Below are positions 1-6,635 of a DNA stretch of 13,851 nucleotides, in pieces. The DNA is from an uncultured Lachnoclostridium sp. Its GTDB lineage: Bacteria > Bacillota > Clostridia > Lachnospirales > Lachnospiraceae. The translations under genes and the position numbers were made by a program. The notes beneath the pieces are model-generated. The model made no database searches. It saw nothing but the letters and a program-made list of their open reading frames with translations, and was not told the origin of the DNA. Where the stretch lies: NCBI GenBank assembly GCA_905212635.1, contig CAJMFH010000044.1:1-13851 (forward strand). Reading direction: 5' to 3'. Positions within the stretch are counted from its first letter, which is position 1, and every line of letters starts with the position of its first letter.

Positions 1-1
1 G

Positions 2-185
2 GGTGCATGACTCAACCTTGCATCGGCAACGCACCCCGCAAGCATCCCCCTTTCCCCACTTTCCGGGGTACTCCCCTCCTCCATACGGATCTTGGGCACC
101 TTCCCACGCGGAACTATTTCTGCGGAGCAGAGAATGCGCGGGATTTCCTGAGAAGAAGGAGATGTGGAGTGCAGAACTGTCTGAA
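2..185. other. Non-coding window edge, no supported gene
   Basis: I see no convincing gene here. A reading frame is open on the plus strand across positions 3-428, but it lacks a ribosome binding site, has a Pro/Ser/His-rich translation typical of chance frames, and runs through the hairpin and repeats, so I reject it. The stretch holds a degenerate inverted copy of the repeat found nearer rnfB (89-177), and its first 33 bases resemble positions 13752-13781 at the other end of the window. Confidence 0.5.
89..177 (+). repeat. Degenerate inverted copy of the rnfB-downstream repeat (copy 3)
   Basis: Read on the plus strand, this stretch aligns with the minus-strand repeat at 347-255. Shared blocks include ATCTT.GGCA.CTTCCC at its start, the 12-base run ATTTCTGCGGAG in the middle, GAAGAAG further on, and GTGCAGAA at the end. 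It lies in inverted orientation on the other side of the hairpin at 186-250, so the two copies plus the hairpin form an imperfect palindrome of more than 250 bp. Identity is clearly lower than between copies 1 and 2. Confidence 0.6.
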
Positions 186-250
186 GAAAAGATTATAAAG
201 GAAAAGCCCCGATTGCACCGCAATCGAAGCTTTTTCCTTTATATCTTTTC
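186..250 (-). terminator. Long hairpin terminator of the rnf operon, probably bidirectional
   Basis: The arms 186-207 and 229-250 are complementary apart from single-base bulges (GAAAAGATTATAAAGGAAAAGC against GAAAAGATATAAAGGAAAAAGC on the other strand), followed inward by a perfect CGATTG/CAATCG stem around a five-base CACCG loop. On the minus strand the 3' arm is T-rich (GCTTTTCCTTTATAATCTTTTC); on the plus strand it is equally T-rich, so it could stop transcripts from either side. It is the first strong terminator after the rnfB stop at 418. Confidence 0.75.
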
Positions 251-254
251 AAGT

Positions 255-347
255 TTTCTGCACGAAGCATCCGTTTTTCTTCTTCGAAAGAAAGTCCCGC
301 TTTCTCCTCCGCAGAAATTCGTTCTGCAAGGGGAAGATGCCAAAGAT
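255..347 (-). repeat. rnfB-downstream repeat, copy 2 (long form)
   Basis: The 32-base stretch 255-286 is identical to 349-380, and the 23-base stretch 310-332 is identical to 379-401, followed by a near-identical GCCAAAGAT block. Compared with copy 1 this copy has about 24 extra bases (287-309) between the two modules. The module at 310-327 is a small hairpin, GCAGAA and TTCTGC around ATTCG. No coding capacity is apparent. Confidence 0.85.
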
Positions 348-348
348 C

Positions 349-415
349 TTTCTGCACGAAGCATCCGTTTTTCTTCTTCGCAGAAATTCGTTCTGCAAGG
401 GAGAGGTGCCAAAGA
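349..415 (-). repeat. rnfB-downstream repeat, copy 1 (short form)
   Basis: This copy begins three bases after the rnfB stop codon in the transcript sense. It is made of the same two modules as copy 2 without the interior insertion. In the transcript two stems compete for one TTTCTGC segment: GCAGAA-CGAA-TTTCTGC, or TTTCTGCGAAG pairing with CTTCGTGCAGAAA around a 14-base loop. This is what a 3' UTR element with alternative folds would look like, but no function is known to me. Confidence 0.85.
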
Positions 416-417
416 TA

Positions 418-1203
418 CTACGCAATAACCTTCTTCGGACATTTCTCTGCACATTTTCCACAGCCCTTGCATTTAAGTGGATCGATCGTTGCAAGGTTGT
501 TTTCCAATGTAACAGCGCCAAATTCACACTGTCTTACGCAGAGGCCGCAGCCGATACATCCGGCTTTGCAGACACTCATAACGTCTTTACCTTTATCTTT
601 TGAATTACAATTTACTTGATATTTGGTGTCATATGGCTGGAGTGAGATTACGCCGTTTGGACATGTCTCCACACATTTGCCGCAAGCGACACATTTTTCC
701 GGATCAACCGATGCGATGCCGTCTTTAATCGACAGGGCACCAAACTGACAGGCTGCCACACAGGAACCAAGTCCGAGACATCCGTAAGAACAAGCCTTGT
801 CTCCACGTCCGGGAACCATTACCGCCTGACGGCAGTCCTGCGCTCCTACATAGTTGTATTTGACACTTGCCTGCTCACAGGTTCCGGCACAACGTACCTT
901 GGCCACCATTTTCACGGCTTCTCCGGCTTCTACACCGAGGATTGCGCCGATTTTCTCTGCAACAGGTGCTCCGCCGACCGGACATCCATTTACCTCTGCT
1001 TTTCCGGCTACAATGGCTTCTGCCAGTGCGTCACATCCGGCATAACCACAACCACCACAGTTGTTACCCGGCAGACACTCTCTGACCTGTTCTACACGTT
1101 CATCCACTTCAACTGCAAAAAACTTGCCTGCTACACCAAGCAAAAGACCGATAGCGATTCCAAGAACTCCAAGGAGCACCATCGAAATAAGTATCGTATT
1201 CAT
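418..1203 (-). CDS. rnfB: Rnf complex subunit RnfB, multi-cluster ferredoxin-type electron entry subunit
   Basis: RnfB takes electrons from reduced ferredoxin on the cytoplasmic side and hands them to the membrane part of the Rnf ferredoxin:NAD+ oxidoreductase. The 261-residue protein starts with one membrane helix (about 4-26), then a four-Cys cluster motif of the RnfB type at C49-x2-C52-x4-C57-x16-C74, then a chain of ferredoxin motifs: C138/C142/C148/C152, C171-C174-C177-C181, C212/C216/C219/C222/C226, and C245-C248-C251-C255. This exceeds the two ferredoxin motifs of many proteobacterial RnfB proteins and fits the longer clostridial form. The ATG follows an AAAGGGGCG ribosome site 18 bp after rnfA. 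It is the last gene of the operon, as in typical rnfCDGEAB order. Confidence 0.96.
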   Translation of the reverse strand: MNTILISMVLLGVLGIAIGLLLGVAGKFFAVEVDERVEQVRECLPGNNCGGCGYAGCDALAEAIVAGKAEVNGCPVGGAPVAEKIGAILGVEAGEAVKMVAKVRCAGTCEQASVKYNYVGAQDCRQAVMVPGRGDKACSYGCLGLGSCVAACQFGALSIKDGIASVDPEKCVACGKCVETCPNGVISLQPYDTKYQVNCNSKDKGKDVMSVCKAGCIGCGLCVRQCEFGAVTLENNLATIDPLKCKGCGKCAEKCPKKVIA

Positions 1204-1221
1204 ATGAATTCGCCCCTTTCT

Positions 1222-1797
1222 TTAGAATCCCACGCCGCCAAAGCCACAAAATGCAATCGCCATAAGACCGGCTGTGATCAGTACGATCGGTGTGCCTTTG
1301 AAAGCTTCCGGAATGTTGCTGTTTTCCAATTTTTCACGAATTCCTGCCATCAGAACAATTGCAAGGAGGAATCCAAGAGAAGCGCCGATACCATTTACAA
1401 CGCTCTCAAGCACGCCGTATTCATTCTGCACACTCAGGAGTGCCACACCAAGTACAGCACAGTTTGTCGTGATCAATGGCAGATAAACACCAAGTGATTT
1501 GTAAAGAGCCGGCATCATTTTCTTGAGAACCATCTCTACAAACTGCACGAGGGCAGCGATCACAAGGATAAATACGATCGTGTTCAAATATTCCAGCTGA
1601 GCCGGAACAAGCAAATAATTATATAAAATACTGGTACAAAGAGAGGCGATCGTGATAACGAATACAACCGCACCTCCCATACCTGCTGCTGTTTCCACTT
1701 TTTTACTTACACCAAGGAATGGACAGATACCCATAAACTGGCTCAGTACGAAGTTATTTACAAGAGCAGCCGTAAAGAGAATTGTAAAGATTGTCAT
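1222..1797 (-). CDS. rnfA: Rnf complex membrane subunit RnfA
   Basis: RnfA is an integral membrane subunit that pairs with RnfE; in solved Rnf/Nqr structures the two share a [2Fe-2S] centre inside the membrane. The 191-residue protein is almost wholly hydrophobic with about six helices. The family signature NNFVLSQFMGICPFLGVSKK near the N terminus carries the conserved Cys, and a second conserved Cys sits in LITTNCAVLG. The ATG overlaps the rnfE stop in an ATGA junction and is preceded by GGGGGAGGATGACAA, so translation of rnfE and rnfA is probably coupled. Length matches the family. Confidence 0.97.
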   Translation of the reverse strand: MTIFTILFTAALVNNFVLSQFMGICPFLGVSKKVETAAGMGGAVVFVITIASLCTSILYNYLLVPAQLEYLNTIVFILVIAALVQFVEMVLKKMMPALYKSLGVYLPLITTNCAVLGVALLSVQNEYGVLESVVNGIGASLGFLLAIVLMAGIREKLENSNIPEAFKGTPIVLITAGLMAIAFCGFGGVGF

Positions 1798-2504
1798 TTG
1801 TCATCCTCCCCCTTTCTCTCTTCCGGTGTATGACCACAGGTTTCAATATGACTCGCACATGCTGCACAATTTCCGGTACATCCAGCTTCTTCTGCTTCCG
1901 GTGTATTGGTTGCGCAAGGCATTTTCAATTTGTTCTGGATCGCAGTCAGACCGGCAAGTACGAAAAATGCACCCGGCGCCATGACAAACATAGCAATGTG
2001 GAACTGCTCCGGAATCAAATGGAATCCAAAGATCGATCCGCTTCCGAGAATTTCACGGAAAATACCGATCAAGGTAAGACCGACCGTAAATCCAAGGCCC
2101 ATACCAATACCATCCATCGCCGATAGAATAACCGGATTTTTGGAAGCATATGCTTCGGCACGTCCAAGAATAATACAGTTTACAACGATCAACGGGATAT
2201 ATACACCCAGTGCGCTGTCAAGAGCCGGCAGATACGCTTTCAGAAGCAATTGCACAATGGTTACGAAAGACGCAACAACGACGATAAATCCCGGAATACG
2301 TACACGATCCGGTATAATATTGCGCAGTGCCGAAATCATCATATTGGACAAAGTCAATACTACTGCTGTAGAAAGTCCCATGCCGATCGCGTTGATGGCA
2401 CTTGACGTAACAGCAAGTGTCGGACACATACCGAGCATCATGACAAATGTCGGATTTTCTTTGATAATACCGTTATGAAGACGTTCTGTATATTTATTCA
2501 TCAT
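1794..2504 (-). CDS. rnfE: Rnf complex membrane subunit RnfE with Cys-rich C-terminal tail
   Basis: RnfE is the membrane partner of RnfA. The 236-residue protein has about six helices, the conserved GMCPTLAVTSS segment (C27) and VVNCIILGRAEAYA (C110), both typical of the family. The unusual part is the end: after the last helix (about residue 190) there is a hydrophilic tail with Cys at 197, 209, 213, 216 and 223 (pattern C-x3-C-x2-C-x6-C) and an acidic last stretch. I do not know a role for this tail; a metal or Fe-S site is only a guess. The start has two adjacent ATG codons; the first, 2504, is preceded by AAGGGGGGCTGA, and the start overlaps the rnfG stop. Confidence 0.95.
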   Translation of the reverse strand: MMNKYTERLHNGIIKENPTFVMMLGMCPTLAVTSSAINAIGMGLSTAVVLTLSNMMISALRNIIPDRVRIPGFIVVVASFVTIVQLLLKAYLPALDSALGVYIPLIVVNCIILGRAEAYASKNPVILSAMDGIGMGLGFTVGLTLIGIFREILGSGSIFGFHLIPEQFHIAMFVMAPGAFFVLAGLTAIQNKLKMPCATNTPEAEEAGCTGNCAACASHIETCGHTPEERKGEDDK

Positions 2505-3199
2505 TCAGCCCCCCTTAACTCTTTATCATAGTAAAGGATTCCTTTAACTGCATTGGCAATCGCACGGGAAGTAACGGTTGCTCCGGACATTGCCTCAATC
2601 TGGCCTTTTTCGTCCTTTGGTGTCGTTCCGGCTTTGTAGAACATCGGAATTTCGTCACTGGAAGGATACTGAAGACCTTTGTCCAATGCAAATTTATTTT
2701 TGAAACTATCGCTTTCACAGTTTGCACCAAGTCCGGCTGTCTCTGACTGGCTCGTAATCTCGATGCCTGTCACAGTACCGTTGTACACACCAAGTACAAA
2801 GGAAATGCTTCCGCCGTAACCCTTTTTCGCGTCTGCAATATACACATATCCGGCATCAGAACCATTTACCTGAAGTTTTTTCACCGTTGTCACATTGACA
2901 TATTTGGAATATGATTCGGATTGTTCCTCTTCTACTTCTTTTGAGGAATTCAAAATGTGTTTGGTAAGGAAATCATTTGCCTGTGCTACGGCATCGTCAG
3001 CGGCATCCGCAACGGTCGCACCTTCTACGGAAGCAATGACTTTCTTGCAGGCCTCACTGTCTGTATCTGCCTGTCTCTGGGCAATGGTTCCTTTTGTCAT
3101 GGTATAAACACCAGCCAGGATACCTCCCAGAACCAATGTGATGACGCAGAGAATAATCGCATCAACCACAAAAGAGCGTTCTTTTTTCTCACTACTCAT
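2501..3199 (-). CDS. rnfG: Rnf complex FMN-carrying subunit RnfG
   Basis: RnfG is a single-helix membrane protein whose outer domain carries covalently bound FMN. The 232-residue protein has a membrane helix at about 10-33 and the flavinylation motif SGATVTS at 205-211, preceded by IEAM, as in the FMN_bind family. I chose the ATG at 3199 because AAAGGAGG lies nine bases upstream; a longer frame is open to 3247 but would start inside rnfD without a good ribosome site. The start overlaps the rnfD stop by eight bases. An acidic run (about 87-96) in the outer domain is not a family hallmark. Confidence 0.95.
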   Translation of the reverse strand: MSSEKKERSFVVDAIILCVITLVLGGILAGVYTMTKGTIAQRQADTDSEACKKVIASVEGATVADAADDAVAQANDFLTKHILNSSKEVEEEQSESYSKYVNVTTVKKLQVNGSDAGYVYIADAKKGYGGSISFVLGVYNGTVTGIEITSQSETAGLGANCESDSFKNKFALDKGLQYPSSDEIPMFYKAGTTPKDEKGQIEAMSGATVTSRAIANAVKGILYYDKELRGAE

Positions 3200-4187
3200 T
3201 GACTTTGCCCTCCTTTCCAAATGCCTTTGGAATGGTAACTCGTTCAATCAATGGCACGAACAGGTTTCCAATGATGATCGCAAAGGAAACACCCTCTGCG
3301 GATTCTCCAAAGAAACGGAACAATCCGGTCAGAAGACCAAGAAGGATCGCATACAATACTTTTCCCTTGGATGTGATCGGGCTTGTTACATAATCTGTCG
3401 CCATGAAAAAAGCACCAAGCATCAAACCGCCGCCGCACCATTCCATAAATACCGGAACGTATGCGCCTGTTGCGCAGCTGTAGATCAAAGTAAATACGGT
3501 AAATGTTGCTATGTAAATTACCGGAATTTTCCAATCAATAATCTTTTTCGCGATCAGGTAAATTCCACCGATCAAAAGAGCAAGTGCAGATGTCTCACCG
3601 ATCGTTCCCCAAGTTGTACCAAGGAACATGTCTTTCAGCGTCGTTGCAAGGTCTGCCTGACAGGTAGCCTCTTTTACCTGCATCAATGGGGTCGCACTGG
3701 AAACCGCATCCAATGTTGCCTGATAACCGCCCCAGATCTTATTTCCTTTTGGAATCGCAAAACTGTTTGTCATGGCACTGCTGAATGACAGCATCAAAAA
3801 GCATCTTGCGCCGAGTGCCGGGTTCATGAAGTTCTGACCCAGTCCACCAAACAACTGTTTTACGATGATAATCGCAAATACACCGCCGATCACGCACATC
3901 CAAAGCGGCAATGTTGCAGGCAGGTTGAGTGCCAGCAAAAGACCTGTCAGAAGTGCACTAAAATCGTAGGTTGTTACTTTTTGTTTCATTAATCTCTGCC
4001 ATACATACTCTGCCAGCACGGTGCTGACGCATGTTGTCAAAATGACAAGCAGGGCACGTACACCAAAGTTTCCAATTCCTACCAATGTCGCAGGAATCAG
4101 TGCAATACATACATCTCTCATGATGGATTTGGTAGATGACTTGTCTCGTACATGAGGAGATGATGATACATTTAATAATTTCTCCAT
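3192..4187 (-). CDS. rnfD: Rnf complex membrane subunit RnfD, covalent FMN protein
   Basis: RnfD is the largest membrane subunit and is believed to be central to ion translocation. The 331-residue protein has eight or more hydrophobic helices, the conserved FMNPALGARCF block (about 120-130), and the second Rnf flavinylation motif in AVSSATPLMQ, with T166 as the likely FMN attachment site. The start ATG follows GGAGGTTATTTGAG. It lies 29 bp after rnfC and overlaps rnfG. Nothing looks broken; length is in the family range. Confidence 0.96.
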   Translation of the reverse strand: MEKLLNVSSSPHVRDKSSTKSIMRDVCIALIPATLVGIGNFGVRALLVILTTCVSTVLAEYVWQRLMKQKVTTYDFSALLTGLLLALNLPATLPLWMCVIGGVFAIIIVKQLFGGLGQNFMNPALGARCFLMLSFSSAMTNSFAIPKGNKIWGGYQATLDAVSSATPLMQVKEATCQADLATTLKDMFLGTTWGTIGETSALALLIGGIYLIAKKIIDWKIPVIYIATFTVFTLIYSCATGAYVPVFMEWCGGGLMLGAFFMATDYVTSPITSKGKVLYAILLGLLTGLFRFFGESAEGVSFAIIIGNLFVPLIERVTIPKAFGKEGKVNE

Positions 4188-4216
4188 CTCAAATAACCTC
4201 CATTTATCTGCGCAAA

Positions 4217-5542
4217 TTATTTTTTGCGGCTCTGATCCATCACGGCACGTCGTGCCTGCTTAAAGGATTGTGTCAAACGTCTCTTCGCCGGACATACATA
4301 GGTACAGGTACCACATTCGTAGCATTCCATACCATTTAACTTCTGGAACAGATCCAGATCCTGGCGATCTGCTGCCTCTGCCATCTTCTGTGGAACCAAA
4401 TGGCTCGGACAAACGCTTGCACAGCGTCCACAACGGATACAATTTGTCGGTTCATTGGCTGCGACTTCGTCCTTCGTCATCGCAAGGATGGAAGAACTGG
4501 TCTTGGTGATCGGTACATTGAGATCAAACATTGCCATACCCATCATCGGGCCGCCGGAAATGATCTTCTCTGCGCCCTCTTCCACAAGTCCGCCCGCTTC
4601 TTCCAAAAGTTCCGCATGGCTCATACCAAAACGAACTTTATAGTTCTGCGGCTGTGCCATCGCATCCCCGGTCAGTGTCATAACACGGGTCATCGACGGT
4701 GTACATTTGCACACTGCATCGTATACTGCCAGTACCGTCTGCACATTGTCCACAACGCATCCCGCATCTGCCGGCAGCATTTTCGAATAAATCTTGCGCC
4801 CTGTCGTCACATATATAACCTGACGCTCTGCTCCCTGCGGATATTTTGTTTTCAACGGTTTCACCGTAATCTTCGGCTCTTCCTGTGTCAGATACTGCAA
4901 TTTGGCGATTGCTTCCGGCTTATTATCCTCAATCGCGATAATACCTTCTGCATTGTCAAACAACTGAAGCAGCACTTTCAAGCCCATAACGAGATCTTCC
5001 GGACGCTCAAGCATTAAGCGGTAATCCGAAGTCAGATATGGCTCACATTCTGCTCCATTGATAATTACATACTCAATTTCCTCTTCATTCTTTGGTGTTA
5101 CTTTCACATTTGTCGGGAAACCGGCTCCGCCCATTCCGACAATACCGGCATCCTTGATGATCTGACGGATTTCCTCTTTGGACAGTGTCGTGTAATCCCT
5201 GTCTTCTCCTAATCCTTCTACCGGAGTATCTTCTCCATCGTTTTCAATCACAACACAAGTTGCCTTGGCACCGGACCCCGTCAGACGCGGTTCGATCTTT
5301 TTCACAGTTCCCGAAACAGAACTAACGATGTTGGCAGAGATAAATCCACTCGCTTCGCCGATGATCTGTCCCATCTTGACTGTATCACCTACTGCTACCG
5401 TAGGAGTTGCCGGAGCACCGATATGCTGGGACATCGGAAAAACCATCTCGGTTTTCGGTTCCATCACACGAATCGGCTCATCCATGCTGAGTTCTTTTCC
5501 CTCGTACGGATGCGCTCCTCCTCTAAAGGTTGAATTTCCCAA
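4217..5542 (-). CDS. rnfC: Rnf complex NADH/FMN-binding subunit RnfC, TTG start
   Basis: RnfC is the peripheral subunit that reduces NAD+ at the cytoplasmic face. The 441-residue protein begins with the family N-terminal motif TFRGGAHPYEGKEL, followed by a biotinyl/lipoyl-like barrel, a Rossmann-like flavin/NADH domain with GIVGMGGAGFP (134-143), an SLBB-type region ending in ISGGPMMG (328-335), and two ferredoxin motifs at C368-C371-C374-C378 and C407-C410-C413-C417. The start is TTG: AAAGGAGG stands nine bases upstream, and the next in-frame ATG (residue 20) would remove the conserved N terminus. It is the first gene of the operon, behind a promoter at 5619-5647. Confidence 0.96.
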   Translation of the reverse strand: MGNSTFRGGAHPYEGKELSMDEPIRVMEPKTEMVFPMSQHIGAPATPTVAVGDTVKMGQIIGEASGFISANIVSSVSGTVKKIEPRLTGSGAKATCVVIENDGEDTPVEGLGEDRDYTTLSKEEIRQIIKDAGIVGMGGAGFPTNVKVTPKNEEEIEYVIINGAECEPYLTSDYRLMLERPEDLVMGLKVLLQLFDNAEGIIAIEDNKPEAIAKLQYLTQEEPKITVKPLKTKYPQGAERQVIYVTTGRKIYSKMLPADAGCVVDNVQTVLAVYDAVCKCTPSMTRVMTLTGDAMAQPQNYKVRFGMSHAELLEEAGGLVEEGAEKIISGGPMMGMAMFDLNVPITKTSSSILAMTKDEVAANEPTNCIRCGRCASVCPSHLVPQKMAEAADRQDLDLFQKLNGMECYECGTCTYVCPAKRRLTQSFKQARRAVMDQSRKK

Positions 5543-5561
5543 GGTAATTCCCTCCTTTGGC

Positions 5562-5583
5562 GTGCTTTCTTATTTAGAAGCAC
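5562..5583 (-). promoter_or_regulatory. Hairpin in the rnf leader just upstream of the rnfC ribosome site
   Basis: In the transcript GTGCTTCT pairs with AGAAAGCAC (one bulged A) around a five-base loop, and the 3' arm ends four bases before the CAAAGGAGGG ribosome site of rnfC. It lies within the roughly 70-nt leader predicted from the promoter. It could influence translation or message stability; no ligand is suggested. Confidence 0.4.
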
Positions 5584-5618
5584 TGCGTTTTATTGAGATT
5601 TTTTATCTAGTAACTTAC

Positions 5619-5647
5619 ATCATACCACTTTTTTTTACAAAAAACAA
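5619..5647 (-). promoter_or_regulatory. Sigma-A-type promoter of the rnf operon
   Basis: On the minus strand TTGTTT (5647-5642) and TATGAT (5624-5619) are separated by 17 bases, an A-rich spacer that includes eight A residues in a row. Transcription would begin near 5612 and give a leader of about 70 nt before the TTG of rnfC. Confidence 0.7.
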
Positions 5648-5661
5648 GATTTTGAGATGTG

Positions 5662-5699
5662 AAAAAAGGGCGAACATTTTATAAAAAATGACCGCCCTT
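5662..5699 (-). terminator. Intrinsic terminator after spoIIID
   Basis: On the minus strand AAGGGCG (5699-5693) pairs with CGCCCTT (5672-5666), with an inner CATTTT/AAAATG stem, and the hairpin runs into six T residues. It separates spoIIID from the rnf promoter, so rnf should be transcribed on its own. Confidence 0.85.
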
Positions 5700-5713
5700 G
5701 GATAAATGAATTC

Positions 5714-5974
5714 TCACACTGTCTCATGTAAATGATGATACTTTTCTTTTGTCGCCATTCCACCCCGGATATGCCGTTCTGACTTGTTGATGTCTAAAAT
5801 CTTCCGGGCTTTTGCCGCCAGCCGTGGATTGATTTCTTCCATCCGCTCGGTCACATCCTTATGTACCGTACTCTTAGAAACCCCGAATTTCTTTGCTGTC
5901 TGTCGCACCGTCGCCCCATTTTCCACGATATAATTGGCAATCTCGACAGCCCGCTCTTCGATATATGTTTTCAA
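5714..5974 (-). CDS. spoIIID: Sporulation transcription factor SpoIIID, TTG start
   Basis: SpoIIID is a small DNA-binding regulator of the mother-cell programme, made under sigma-E and altering expression of sigma-E and sigma-K genes. The 86-residue protein matches the family closely by recall: the helix-turn-helix TVRQTAKKFGVSKSTVHKDV (22-41), EINP (47-50), and the basic C-terminal block HIRGGMATKEKY (68-79). The only start consistent with the family N terminus (MKTYIEERAVEIANYIV) is a TTG at 5974, preceded by CAGGGGGTAG. Its -10 region, ribosome site and start codon all overlap a dyad that looks like the carD terminator. It is monocistronic, with a terminator at 5662-5699. Confidence 0.96.
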   Translation of the reverse strand: MKTYIEERAVEIANYIVENGATVRQTAKKFGVSKSTVHKDVTERMEEINPRLAAKARKILDINKSERHIRGGMATKEKYHHLHETV

Positions 5975-6019
5975 AAAACTACCCCCTGTATACTCGTTGT
6001 TTCATTGTATGCAGGGGGT
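5973..6019 (-). terminator. Probable carD terminator overlapping the spoIIID promoter and start
   Basis: On the minus strand ACCCCCTGCATAC (6019-6007) and GTATACAGGGGGT (5993-5981) form 13-bp arms with one mismatch and a 13-base loop; two bases later come six T residues (5978-5973). The last of these T residues open the TTG start codon of spoIIID, and the 3' arm includes its ribosome site. It lies 23 bp after the carD stop at 6043. Confidence 0.55.
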
Positions 6020-6032
6020 GTAGGGTTTATGT
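6004..6032 (-). promoter_or_regulatory. Sigma-E-type promoter of spoIIID
   Basis: On the minus strand the -10 is CATACAAT (6011-6004), identical to the sigma-E consensus known from Bacillus, and a -35-like ACATAAA (6032-6026) with the ATA core stands 14 bases upstream, the normal sigma-E spacing. Transcription would begin near 5997, inside the loop of the overlapping hairpin. spoIIID is a sigma-E gene in studied spore formers. Confidence 0.65.
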
Positions 6033-6042
6033 ATGGGAAATC

Positions 6043-6555
6043 TCAGTCTTTCTCACATCGTTCACAGATCATCTGATAAATCTCCGCGTGATCTTTTTCT
6101 AAGGCGACTTCCAGTTCCGAATACAGTGTGTCTTCTGCAAGCGCAAAATACCGCTCGTCTACTGCCGTGCTTTTTCGTCCCATCTGTTCACGCTTTTTTC
6201 TTCTTATATATAATGTTTTTATCACAGCGATCAATTGGTGTGGATCGCCACTTTTTACTGCATCGCTATATGTCTGCTCACGCATTCTGTCATTGGGAAT
6301 CTTTAGTTCCTCGATCAAAGGAATTTCATCGATCAGTTTCTGCGCCTCACTCTCTGAAATCACTTTGCGGACATGCGCATCTTTCGTATCTGTCGGCATA
6401 TAAATCTTCCCAGCCGCATCGTTTGTCGGAATCAAAAGATAATACATCCGCTTTTTGTCAACTCCCGGCATATCCAGATGCAGAATATCCTCCACTTTAC
6501 AGATGCCTTTTGCCGGCTTTACAATATAATCGCCATAATCGCCTATTTTGTACAT
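6043..6555 (-). CDS. CarD/CdnL-family transcription regulator
   Basis: Proteins of this family bind RNA polymerase beta through an N-terminal Tudor-like domain and affect open-complex stability. The 170-residue protein has that domain at about 1-60 (GDYGDYIVKPAKGICKVEDI, then YYLLIPTNDAAGKIYMPT) and a mostly helical C-terminal half rich in charged residues, the usual two-part layout of CarD-like proteins in Clostridia. The ATG at 6555 follows GAAAGGAAGG. It has its own promoter (6579-6608) and lies directly upstream of spoIIID, separated from it by a probable terminator. Its targets cannot be read from the sequence. Confidence 0.88.
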   Translation of the reverse strand: MYKIGDYGDYIVKPAKGICKVEDILHLDMPGVDKKRMYYLLIPTNDAAGKIYMPTDTKDAHVRKVISESEAQKLIDEIPLIEELKIPNDRMREQTYSDAVKSGDPHQLIAVIKTLYIRRKKREQMGRKSTAVDERYFALAEDTLYSELEVALEKDHAEIYQMICERCEKD

Positions 6556-6578
6556 TCAAATCCTTCCTTTCTCCAATA

Positions 6579-6608
6579 ATTGTAACACAATTTTTTAGAG
6601 AATTTCAA
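6579..6608 (-). promoter_or_regulatory. Sigma-A-type promoter of the carD-like gene
   Basis: On the minus strand TTGAAA (6608-6603) and TACAAT (6584-6579) are 18 bases apart, and TG one base before the -10 makes an extended -10 (TGTTACAAT). The leader would be short, about 15-20 nt. I see no convincing terminator between the gene ending at 6636 and this promoter, so some read-through from the secreted-protein operon is possible. Confidence 0.65.
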
Positions 6609-6635
6609 AGGGCATTTTGCACAAAAATCAAATTT

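Noticed and set aside
255..415. CRISPR-like or tandem-repeat array
   Set aside because: Only two full direct copies, units of unequal length with an internal insertion, no regular spacers and no cas gene.
3..428. Plus-strand open frame of 141 codons at the window start
   Set aside because: No ribosome site, chance-like composition, and it crosses the terminator hairpin and repeats.
5999..6008. SpoIIID-like binding site (TGAAACAACG) for autoregulation
   Set aside because: Matches only eight of ten degenerate consensus positions; too weak to list as a feature.
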